Below are positions 1-11,339 of a stretch of 64,000 bases of DNA, piece by piece. Each line of letters starts with the position of its first letter. Within the stretch, counting starts at the first letter, position 1. The notes under the pieces are model-generated. The model was not told the origin of the DNA, did no database searches, and saw only the letters and a program-made list of their open reading frames with translations. A program made the position numbers and the translations under genes. Source of the stretch: Paraphysomonas bandaiensis (taxonomy: Eukaryota; Chrysophyceae); NCBI GenBank assembly GCA_965644295.1, contig CBFFRP010000199.1:62001-126000 (forward strand), read 5' to 3'.

Positions 1-3000
1 TACAGATCATCAAGAGAATGTTGATGACGCAACTGTTGGGGGCATTATTGCAGAGTCTGCTGGTGATGATGCTAAATCAGATAGTGGTAGTGCGTCTGGC
101 GTCGAATCGACAGATATAGATCACCATGAGAATGTTGATGGCCCAACTGTTGGGGGCATTATTGCAGAGTCAGCTAGTGATGATGGTGGCGATGGCGATG
201 ATGCTAAATCAGACAGTGATAATGTGTCCGGCGTCGTAACGACAGATACAGATCATCAAGAGAATGTTGATGGCCCAACTGTTGGGGGCACTATTGCAGA
301 GTCTGCTGGTGATGATGGTGGCGATGGCAATGATGTGAAATCAGACAGTGATAATGTGTCCGGCGTCGTAACGACAGATACAGATCATCAAGAGAATGTT
401 GATGACGCAACTGTTGGGGGCATTATTGCAGAGTCTGCTGGTGATAATGCTAAATCAGATAGTGGTAGTGCGTCTGGCGTCGAATCGACAGATATAGATC
501 ACCATGAGAATGTTGATGGCCCAACTGTTGGGGGCATTATTGCAGAGTCAGCTAGTGATGATGGTGGCGATGGCGATGGTGCTAAATTAGACAGCGCTAG
601 TGTGTCCGGCGTCGAATCGACAGATATAGATCATCAAGAGAATGTTGATGGCCCAACTGTTGGGGGCACTATTGCAGATACAGCTGATGCGGATAGTGAA
701 GATGAGGATAGTTTGTATGGATGTGAAGCAATTGGCTGTACAATCAGAGATAGACGTGACCGAAAAGTAAATGGATGCGAACGACAATTACAGGGGTCGT
801 CGTTCAAAGGTGAGAATGATTCATACCTCCAGCGGGAGAGAAGTGATAGTGCGTATGGTATAGAATCTATGTGTGGGTTGTCATTATCGTCAGACCGAAA
901 TACGCTGAGTAGTCAGCAGGAATATACAGAGCAGCCCATGTATTATATATTTGATGGAAATAAGTGGAGAGGTGCTACAGAGGATTTAGTGGACACTGTA
1001 CCTCGGAGAGATATAAGTAATGCGCCAGGCATCGAAAGTAAAAGAGAAGAAATGGACAATGAGAGGTCGCCAGAAGTGAAAAGTTTGGAGAAAAGCTTTC
1101 GAGAAGTTTTGCAAGATGGAAAGAATGACCTAATTTCGGAGGATGAAGAGTGTGATGATGCGTCAGTAGCTTCGTCCCCAGTGGTAAAACACTGCAACAT
1201 TATAATTGAGCAGCTGGATGATCTTCGCAACTGGAAATATTCTGCAATTGAATCGCAACCTGGAAGGCCATTGGATACGTATGCGTGTACCGATGAATTA
1301 TATCGAGCGGCACGTGCTAAACAGACACATTCTTCACCACAGCGATTAGTGACGAATGTGTTGTCTTCTCAACACACAGTGAATTCAATAGGAATACCAG
1401 ATCGTAAAAGTTCGAAACCTTCACCTCCACTACGGCAAGCTACGTGGTCTACATCCCCTAGTAATATACCAGAAAAAATGAATATATATGATGCCCCCGT
1501 AATATCCGGTAGCATAGACCAGAAATATAAGCCACGCCATAGAGAGAGTGAGAAGAGTGTTTTCACAGCTCTACGGGATGAAAAATCCGGTGGTTCGTTA
1601 AAGGAGAATGAATATTCTACGCTTTCGCCTGAGTTCAAACCAGGAAGTACTACACATATTCAACCTAGGAGGTCTGGTCTTGACTCGAAACTGGGTACAG
1701 CTTTCATGGTTGATGGAAGAGATGATGCTGTCGACTCGCATATTATCAATAAATCATCTGAAAATGCATTAACTCCTGGAACTGGACACACAAATATACG
1801 ACCAAACGAGAAGCGAGATGTAACTTTCCCTACGACCGATTGCAATTCTCCAAGTCACCTGAGACAAATCCCATATCATGAGCAGCGTACCAGTGGTTCG
1901 GATTGTACTAGGGGTGAGAGGGCTTCCCGTCTTGATACACCATGTATGCTGGGTGGAGTAGATACAAGGGGCGGAAATAGTGAAAATAGTGATACGTATA
2001 ACGGCGCAACGAGCAGTGGTTGTTTTACATGCCAAACGACTCGTGCTGAATTGGATAGTGTGTGTTCTGGCTCCGAATTGGCGAATATGAATAGTAGTGG
2101 TGATAGTAGAAGTAGTAGTGGAAATCGACAGTGGAAAAGTAAACTTAGTGGTGAGGTTTTAAATGTTCATAATGAAATAGAGGCGGACGTTTTCACTCAC
2201 GGGATGAGATTACTAGAACATCGAAGTGAGAAAACCACAACGTATTGTGGAAGTAATTTGAAGCTTAAGAGTAAACCAGCAGCACCTTTGACCCCCCCTG
2301 GAACTCGAAGCAGTGATGTTGACACAGATTTCGGATTTTCTTATTCTATGTCACCTGGTAACAAAGGGTGTAGTGGAAATGAATTGACTGCAGGTCACAA
2401 AGATCATGTCAGTAATGCTTCTGAGAAAATCGAGGTTCGTGAGGAATACGTGGATGAAGATAAAATAGTAAACCATGAAACGTTGATATTGAGAAGTAAG
2501 CCTGCTCCCCGACTTACACCGCCGGGGTTGCATCGAGACAATAGTGGTGGAGATTCGAAATCGTTGAAAGACTCGAGCCCAACGAATGTCGATGTTGAGG
2601 GAAACGGTGATGGAGACAAATGTGAAAATATAGTCGAATTAAAATTTGGCGATAGCCCGACTGAAGGGTTTGATGAATTGACTGCAGGTCACAAAGATCA
2701 TGTCAGTAATGCTTCTGAGAAAATCGAGGTTCGTGAGGATTACGTGGATGAAGATATAATAATAAACCATGAAACGTTGATATTGAGAAGTAAGCCTGCT
2801 CCCCGACTTACACCGCCGGGGTTGCATCGAGACAATAGTGGTGGAGATTCGAAATCGTTGAAAGACTCGAGCCCAACGAATGTCGATGTTGAGGGAAAAG
2901 GTGATGGAGACAAATGTGAAAATAAAGCCGAATTAAAATTTGGCGATAGCCCGACTGAAGGATTTGATACCAGTGCCAAGTTTGATAGATTTGGGTCTAC

Positions 3001-6000
3001 CGGCGACAATGTATTTGATGACGAACCATCAGTTCCCCTGCAGCAGTTTGAACGAAACAAAAGAAGATCGCCTGATTTGGATTTATCATCTCCGCAACTT
3101 GATATCGGTAGATCGTCTTATTGTAAGAGTGGAACTATATTGCGGTCGCCAGAGGAAAATGTATCGGGCTGTGTTGTAGATTCTGCTCCTGTATCACCAG
3201 ACAATCGTGTACTGTTCACACGTAGCAATCCAGCGGCCCCGATATCTTACCCCAGTGGTGCCCTTGAAGTCACTAATACGTCATGTTCTGAAGATATCCC
3301 AGTGTGTTCAAATGAATTATCCCGACATTGCAAACCGTCTTCTGCGTCACCTGAGAGAGACGTCGTTCCCATAAAATCTCGTCGATCGAACCTTATGCTC
3401 TCATATACGTCGACCCAGCCTGCAACAGAGAGCAGCAATGTCAATAGCCAAATTGGGGTACGTCCGAAAGTAGATAAAGTGGACCCTAGAAGCGTACACA
3501 AAGATAAAATTGTAGTTGACGGTGTCCGAACTTCTAGAAAGTTATTATCCCTGACCTCAACCGCTGGTGACCCTGCAGTACCCCGAGTTTTAGATGACAC
3601 AGGTGATCATGTATATGAACCTGGAATGAAAAGAAGCCACAGCGAGTCAACAACGCCTTACCACACGGGTTTCGAGGAAAGACAAGGTCAACAAGCTCTT
3701 TTGGGACGGACTTCTGCTGAGAATGTCGCAGAAGATGTTGACGACGATTTTGACTTGGTTAACCTAGGTAGATTAATTGGCTTGTTTAAAGAAAGTAACT
3801 TGCAGAGAAAATCCGACAATGGTTCAAAGAAACCAAGTAACACAAACCATGTCAGTGACAAAGTGGAGATGGATGTTGACGAGTCGCAGCAGCAGGTATC
3901 AAGTCAAGAGTTATTTGATGACTCAATGTCACGACTGCAAATGGCTCAAAGTGTTACTATCGACGAGCGTGATATGTTTGACGAAAATATGGAAACTCCG
4001 GTTCATTTGACGCCGAGCAGGGTGCCGGGTTATCACATGCAAGACTCCAGACCAGCATTTTGGATAGGCACTCAGTCTCCCAAAAGAAATGCTGAGGGAC
4101 AATCAAAAGCTGATGATGTGTCTAAGGATGACATTGTGAGGCGCAGAATTCGAAAGGATGCTATTTCGGTATTCCGACAGTGTGATAATGATCGTGATGG
4201 TGCCTTGAGCTATTCTGAGTTCTGCATGTTTTTACATAAGTGTGGGTTTTTCTCGTCCTCTGATGTTGAAAAGTTATCATCTGAAAGCTTAGAGAAAATG
4301 AAACGTCCTGCACGTGGTTCTACCATGAAGCACCCACCCAAGACACCTTCGTATCGAGTTGCCGACTTACTGCGCAAGTCGTACTGCCTCGCCGATAGAC
4401 TGCGAGTACCTCCCAACCCAGCAGCTTCTGTGAGTTCGCCTTCGAAACGAAATTTGGTGGGTTCAATGTGTAATTGATACGTCGTGTGCATTAGTTTATT
4501 TGGTACTGTGTCCCATTTGCAGGTGCGCAATACATTTTCACTGAAAGATTTACGCCGAGTAGACATGGTTGATACTGTTTCTTTGGAAGCTGCTGTAAGA
4601 TTGCTGGAGTGTGTACAAGGATTTGAATCTTTCACGGACAAGGTTCTCAAGAATCTTATTGAAGAGCTGAAGGTGCGACGACGAATGAATTCGGTAAGTT
4701 TTATTTTGTCATTGCCCAGTTTGTATATTTGAAGCTTGTTCCCAGAAAGGAGAGCGGAAAGAGGTCACTCCACAATATACTCCATCGAAATCTGGAAAGC
4801 AGACTTCAACACATTCGAAGTTCCCTGGTCGAGGGGCCGCTTATGGTTTAGACTTACATGAGGTAATTATGTATATTGTGTTTTGTATCGGAAGTGATAT
4901 ATATCCAGACCCGGTCTGTTTACAAAGAGAGAAGATGGAAAAAATTGTTACATGAAGTAAATGAAAAAGTTGAACGTGAACTGTCATTTAGCCCTCGAAT
5001 TGGTCCACCACCACCTCCTCCGCATATTGGGCCTTCATGTGGAAGTTCCGTCACGTCTGGTGTAACTTCAGGCACAGGGTATTCATCTAGATATCGCCCA
5101 GCATATGAAAGGACTTTGAGTCCTCATCGTAGTCGTAAACGACGGAGTAAAGTATTCAATACAATTCCTTCGGACTATGCCTATGTGGAGAGAGAAAAAA
5201 TTCGACCCAGTGATCCTCGAACATCAGAAGAAATTGAAATAGAGGAACATTGTACGTTCAAGCCTAAGGCTGGACCAGAATGTCCGTTTGTAAGCACCCG
5301 AACGATTAACAAAGTCGCCGCACCGATCTCAAAGAAACCGCCGCCACCACCTCCGCCACCCTGTCCCCCGTCGGGAGAGGAACGATTCACTGGATCTGGT
5401 GGCATCAAATTAGAAGATGCTTTGCAAATGGAATTGGAGTCATTAGAATTGCGCCCAGGGGCCCCAATATATTACTATAACCCCTCCGCTTGTCCCCCAC
5501 CAATTCCACCTGTAATTATTCCCGATGCTCCTCCGTTACCCTCCTGGGCATGGATGCCGCCTAAAAAACAAGAAATAAAGATAAAGAAATCTGAACCGAA
5601 GAAAAGCGTTGCTAAATCGGATTCTGGTACTGGGTGGGGGTCATTATTGGCCGAGTTAAATGCGAAAATTAAAGGTACAGAAGGTGGCTTGCAGCTAAAA
5701 AAAGTCGAAACTAAAGTAGGAAAGTTGTCCATGAAGAAAAAAAAGAAGTCGAGGAAGCATGGGTTTACTGATGTTATTGATGAGCTGTCGTTTACGTTAG
5801 CAAAGCTGAAGCGTCGAGGGGAAGAGGGGTCAGATGAATCGGAGGAAGAGTCAGATGAAGAATCAGAAGGTGAGGAGCAGAAGTCACCAACTCCAGGGGT
5901 GATGTCTCCGGCAGACAAGTTGCGAGCCGGAATCACTGGTTTGCCTGCTCCAGTATCTCAGCCAGATGCTAGCGACGAGATGCCTGTAGAAGAAAAACCC

Positions 6001-9000
6001 GACCCCTCGACGCTTAAACCTGCCACATCACGGAATTCTCTGGCAGTGCCTAAAGCGCCATGTCTACCTGGAATGTCAGAGTGGGCAGAGCCTATAAAAG
6101 TGGACATTCTAAACGAAGAAGATTACGCAAAATTTCCGGAACCTCCGGGATATATAGATGCCGAACAGGGAAACCGCACTCGCCCAACTGGGTACTATAT
6201 TCCAGCACCTTCTTCCGACATGGTGAAGGGTGGTGATGTTATCCTGGCAGGTTACATTGGAGAGAAGGAAGAGCTGGACGAACAAGTACGTAAGCGTATG
6301 TTTAAAGTGATGCCAGTTAGTGGTGCAAAACCTTTACCACCGAGCGTGGCTAGACGCTTGAAAAAAGCAGATTCTCTAACTATGCCAAGAGCTTCTTTCG
6401 CCATGAGAGAGGGTATTGATTTAACAGGGATAAATGAAGTAGATGAAGAGTCATTTGATGGTTCTAGCATTGTATCTGTTGCCTTGAGAGATAAAATAAC
6501 ACCCGGAGATCTACCAGTCCCTGCATCGTATCACGAAAAAGTTGAATTTATTAAGAGTAATGTGCAAAAACGTCAACGGGACGATACAGTCAAGTGGAAA
6601 ACTGGAATGCGCAACTACGACAGCGACGAGGAGAAAAAGAAAGTGAGGGAACCTCCTCCTGATAAACCTACCCAGCCGACGGAATTTAGTTTTCCAACGT
6701 CACGGCGGAAAAAAGACAAAGTAATAACTTTTCGAAGACCTCCTGAGAGTACGTCACCACCACATAAGTTGCCGTTCGCTGGCTTTATTCGAGAGTCTGC
6801 GACTCTTAACAATCCTCAGGTATCGAGTTCTGTAGACTTAGGAACCAAATACTGGGCTTCGAATCTCCGAAAGGATTCTTCACGTCCCGCACCTTTCTTC
6901 GAGCCATATTGTGGAACAAAGGAAAAGGAAGAGGAGAAAAGAAAACTTGAAGAAGAGAGGGAGATTGCTCATGTGCATGAGTTGCTTGACAGATATGAGC
7001 AAGGGGAAGATGCTGTCATATCGAAAGGAGGCTGCCTCCGAAGTTATCCTGTAGTTCCACGTGGGAAAATTGAAGCTCCTAAACTGAAATACGGGGAACG
7101 TGCTGAGAAAAAGCGAATAAAAGAAGAACGACAACAGCAGGAAGCTATATTAAAACGACAGCGGGAAGAGTTTGAAGAAAAGAAAAGAAAACAGGTGTTG
7201 CGGAAGCGGGCTTTGCGTGTTGCTGAGGCTGTGAGAAAGGAGAGCTTTTCCAGCGGGGTAGGATTCAGTAGGAGTATCAACCATACATCAAGTTCCGGTA
7301 CTATGAATGACTCTTTTGTTCGGAGTATAGACAAAACTACCCAAAAGTATGCCGACAACTTGAAATTCAGTGGAGTCGACACAAATATATTGCAGGAAGC
7401 AAAGGGAAATTTTGTGAATTGGAAACAGATGCAGGAGGATCAGCATATTGAGGGCTCATCGGGGAAGAATTCATGTAGGGATAGTTTTGATGACATTGAC
7501 AGCATCAATAATCATTCTATTTATGAGCGTCCAGCAAATGATATTTTGGACAGTTATATGAGCAATTCAGACAATGACTCTGTTGGGCTTAGCAGCACAA
7601 AAGGTTTGGTTGTTGAGGTAGATTTGGCATCTGAGTGTGGCGGGAGGATGGAAGAAGACGAATTATGTGTGGAAGAGTATACAGAAACTCCTATGTGCTT
7701 TGAATTTAGAAAGCGGAATCGTAACCGTCGTAGTGGGTATATAACAGAGGATATTCCTGTGTATACTTCTCCTTCCCGTGCTAGCAATACTCCTACACCA
7801 CTGATGGTATTTGAAAATCGAAAAAAGAAGGCCGAAATCGAAATGAGGAGAAACGCTTTCGAGGAACCAGATGATGACTGCAGACTAGCCTTAGCAGTCA
7901 AGAGTGTTCCTCGAAGGGGTCGGCTCAGTGTTTTACCAGTTTGGAAGGGGTCCACATCCAGCTCTGGATTTGATGAGAGTGCTGCCAACAGAGTGAAGAT
8001 CCGTCGAATTGCAGGGGAAGAAGGAAGAGAGGGTGCCATTCTTCACAGGAAAAAGCTTCTATCCGCGCACCAAAGTAATAGTTCAGATGAATATACAGAA
8101 AGTGAAAACGAAGATCAGGAAAGCGAAGTTGCCATGGAGAATTTGAAGGACGAAAAGGTTGTGTCTGCCTTACCTCAAACTGTGCGTCCACAACAGAGCA
8201 TCGGTCAGCTTTTTGGGGAGATTGCTGATGATCAAAGTCTGCAGCGATTTTCAGAAAATGATGATGAATGGCAACCTGTCAGTGATTCCCACGTGAAAGT
8301 AAATCAAGCCTCTGTCGAACGTGAACAAATTGCAAGTGGAGATCATATTGATAGCAATGTCCCGGAGCGTCGGAGGACTTTGTCAATAATAGATTTGCAA
8401 AGTTCTGTCGATCACCAGGTATCTGGTGCTAACCGGAGGCGAAATAGTGTAGGGAATATGCCTTCTGCACTCCCAGAAAATGGTATCCGTAACGGTTCAA
8501 GGCTTTCTGCTGTGTTCTTATCTCAAAAAAGTGGTGATGACGACGCTCCTGATGGTGCGTATCCTGGTTCTTATGTTTCTACCGAACACGCACCCGACAA
8601 CTGTAGTGATAACGAAGGCAATAAATGTGATGAATTAGATGTTGAGCAAAAATATGTCGTTCCCACCAACAAAAAAACAATGAAGTGGACTCTTGGTAAT
8701 ATCGATGACCCTTCAATGAATCCAGCACAAATGATGATGAATATATCCGCCGCTCGAAAGACCTTGAAGAGCACTCCATCGAATCTTGGCAGTCAATCAA
8801 GTGGTAGGTTTGAATCGGAGGATAACCCTTCACCGGCTATGCGTAATAGAATTTTGTCAGAATCCGCCACCATGCCTGTCCCAGCAAGCACTGATGATTC
8901 AGATATGCAGCCAGTGCAACGAGTACCACCTCGACGCAGGAGTAGTATGTCTGCAGCAGAACTTAAAGATGCTGGAATTTCGTCTTCCGCCATTCAAACG

Positions 9001-10398
9001 TGGTTAGGAGTTGGCCGACCTTTGCATCGTAGTGTTACTGATAACGCATCTCCAGAAAACCTTAAGTCGACCAGTAATATTCCTGTCAGACATCACAGCT
9101 TACACGCAGCTGAAAAAGGCTCGAATCAACAAAGTTGTCTACCCAAACGGCGGAGCAGCTTATCTGTCATTCGTTCAAATAGTTCTCTCGTAAAACCATT
9201 TGATACTCAACATCAAAATTATCAACATGAGAGCACCAATAAGACACCATTTGCGGGTGATAGTTGTCGTACCGAGGAAAATAATGATCCAATGAATGGT
9301 GGATACACATGTGACTATACTTCTCATATAACTCATGTACAACGTGAAAGTAATTTAACCGTTGAATATGACGGTGATAGTCATGATTCAACGATTCAAC
9401 CATGTGAAGCTGGAGCTGACGTAAATGCAAAGTTTGAGGGAAGCGCGAAAGAACTTAATGAGAATGAAGGGGTCGTAAAAATTCCCTTCTCCATGAATTC
9501 AAGTGATGGTGGCCATATAGCTAGACGGAGCAGTGCGAATATTGTATCACATGCGCATGTTGAACAGAATGTGAGTTGTCCAAGTAGGCGTCGCAGCTTG
9601 TCATCGATAAGTATGGAAGATGTCGCCCCCCCAATGAAGGTTGTAGCAGAGTGGAAAGACAGCCCAAGTCAGCAGCGTCGAAGTCAAAATGATGTCGAAC
9701 TAGACAACGACGAGGCCGATACATATAGCACCGACCTCCTTCCGCCCAAAACACAACAACTTTTTTGTCATGACCCACAGCCTTCAAGTGCTGGGGCTGA
9801 CCAGTCCACTGCTGTTGGTGTCTGGGATGATCATACCCAACCGTCACCTGAATTGAGTGTGCGGTATGATAATGAAAACTATGGAACTCATGAAAGTTCT
9901 TTAGCTGTGCAGGATCTGCAACCTCAACTGCAAGAAGTGTATCAAGATAATTCCGTCCCTGAGTCGCCTTATCAGCGTGATTTATCAACTCAATCTGAGT
10001 ATACATCTTCCAAGCAGACGCCGCCTTTTCGTAGGAAGAGCTCAAGTCTAACGGTATCTCAGATGTATCCAGCTTCAGATCAACCAAACTACCCCAGACG
10101 GCGGCAAAGTATGTCGTCTATCTCATCGCAACCTTCAAATGCTTCAGATATGCAGACCAAAGAAGCTTATGGAGAAACGCCGATCGGAGATATGGACATG
10201 GCGAGTATTTCAGAGTCTAACTGGACCCGACCATTGAATATTGGCTCTGCCCGCCACAGTACTCTGAGTGATTTGCATAATATGAAAATGGCACTAGTGG
10301 AAAGGGAGAAACTGATGGGCCGCAGCAGGAGACAGACGGATGCAGTTTTGTCTGCCGCTGATAAATTGACAGCGTCGGAAATGTTGATGCTGTTGTAA
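1..10398 (+). CDS. Giant low-complexity protein with one EF-hand, 5' end outside window
   Basis: The reading frame is already open at base 2, so the N-terminus lies outside the window. I join four exons: start of window-4456, 4523-4693, 4746-4862 and 4909-10398 (stop TAA). The introns are 66, 52 and 46 nt, all phase 0 with GT-AG ends. This gives more than 3,400 residues. The first 230 codons are acidic tandem repeats, and a 98-codon block is duplicated at 2381-2968. One canonical EF-hand loop (DNDRDGALSYSE) is encoded at 4183-4218. Exon 4 begins with polyproline runs (about 5005 and 5335), then a Lys/Glu coiled coil (about 6920-7230). It ends in a long Ser-rich tail (8360-10290) with many R-R-x-S motifs. 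I recognise no family. Calcium-responsive scaffold, cytoskeletal or basal-body protein is only a guess. The joins are supported by frame, but the function is unknown. Confidence 0.75.
2..685 (+). repeat. In-frame coding tandem repeat, 114/132-bp units with 378-bp higher-order period
   Basis: At least six units encode variants of the core ENVDGPTVGGIIAESA. Unit starts fall near 110, 242, 374, 488 and 620, so spacings are 132, 132, 114 and 132 bp, all multiples of three. The block at base 1 recurs almost perfectly at 379, giving a 378-bp (126-codon) higher-order repeat made of 132+132+114. Near identity between copies indicates recent unequal exchange or slippage under reading-frame constraint. 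Confidence 0.9.
2381..2968 (+). repeat. Recent 294-bp in-frame tandem duplication (98 codons)
   Basis: Copies 2381-2674 and 2675-2968 differ at only a handful of bases, for example EEYVDEDKIV versus EDYVDEDIII. Both begin with the codons for ELTAGHKDH and end with SPTEGFD. Further diverged matches to the SKPAPRLTPPG segment occur just upstream near 2270-2300, so the duplication expanded an older motif. Confidence 0.92.
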
Positions 10399-10844
10399 AA
10401 TCTTTTCACAATGTAGTAATTTCTAGAATATAGTTTGAGTTTATTCTGTGTGTGACCAATATATTGTATTTTGCTAGCATCGTAATAATAGTTCATTTTA
10501 ATATGATGTGCTGTCAAACGGTAATTCGATTTTTTATGTACTTTGGTGGTACGTTGTTCTGTAGACTTTGAAATGAAGTGTAGATATTGCAATTTAAGGC
10601 TGGAAATGATGTGAGGACAAAGTTCGACAGTGATATATTTTTAGAGTTGTTTATTGCACAATTCTTTTAAACAACTCCATACACGTTAAGTACCATGTTC
10701 CATTGGGACGTTTTGATGAAAATCTCCATACTATGAAACTTAGTTTCTCATTCCAGCACTGATAATAAAGGATATATTTCCATTAAGTCCTACCTACAAC
10801 AGTTATGCTATTATGAACTCAGCATCATTAATTGCATGCTGAAT
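10399..10844. other. Intergenic, 3' flank of the giant gene; nothing recognised
   Basis: AT-rich sequence between the stop at 10398 and the dispersed repeat starting near 10845. I see no open frame with coding character, no RNA gene and no clear element boundary. Confidence 0.5.
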
Positions 10845-11175
10845 ACACAGGCTTCCGGGAATGGGCCCACCTCAACGGCATCCGGGGTATTGGGCTACCT
10901 GCTGAAGTCAAGCATCCGGGCCGTTTACCTTAAGGACTCAATAATCCTAAAGTCAGCATATATAAGGTATATCAATATTCTGCTCGCTCACTGAGTGATA
11001 GAGCGAATGCAGTTGCTCCTTAATGATTGCGGTGATGCACAAGCAGCTTTCGTAGCGGTAAATAGTAGGATAACAGAGTTAAGCACTAGTTAGTTAAATT
11101 GCAGTGCAAAATTAGTTCTGACTCTTAAACGCCAATCGCTAGTATCAAGACATTCACAACATAGTACACACTAAC
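10845..11175 (+). repeat. Dispersed repeat, copy 1 of 3
   Basis: About 330 bp beginning with a relatively GC-rich head (GGCATCCGGGGTATTGGGC) and ending in AGACATTCACAAC. Collinear relatives lie at 37450-37760 (same orientation) and 45490-45700 (opposite orientation, 5' truncated). Shared blocks include TTAAGGACTCA, GTGATAGAGCGAA, CAAGCAGCT and AAGCACTAGTTAGTTAAATT. No open frame is present. A SINE-like or other non-autonomous element is possible; I found no clear tRNA-type B box and no defined target duplication. Confidence 0.7.
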
Positions 11176-11339
11176 GGCGCCTGATTTTTTAATTATAGTC
11201 ACTTTTATACTTCAATCAATTAACCTGTGATGTTAGAGCTTAAACTCACAATATAATTTGGTCAATGTACAACACTTTTCATAGCATTAGAAGTCTAAAA
11301 TACTCTACTGACACTTTTCGGATTTGGCCAGCGAAGTCT

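Noticed and set aside
4484-4732. Separate small gene between the two long exons of the giant gene
   Set aside because: It is exon 2 of the giant gene: phase-0 GT-AG introns of 66 and 52 nt join it cleanly on both sides.
5181-10592. Many minus-strand open frames opposite the giant gene (for example 5475-5936, 7554-8039, 9521-10087)
   Set aside because: They mirror the codon bias of the plus-strand exon and show Ser/Pro/Leu-rich antisense composition with no family marks.
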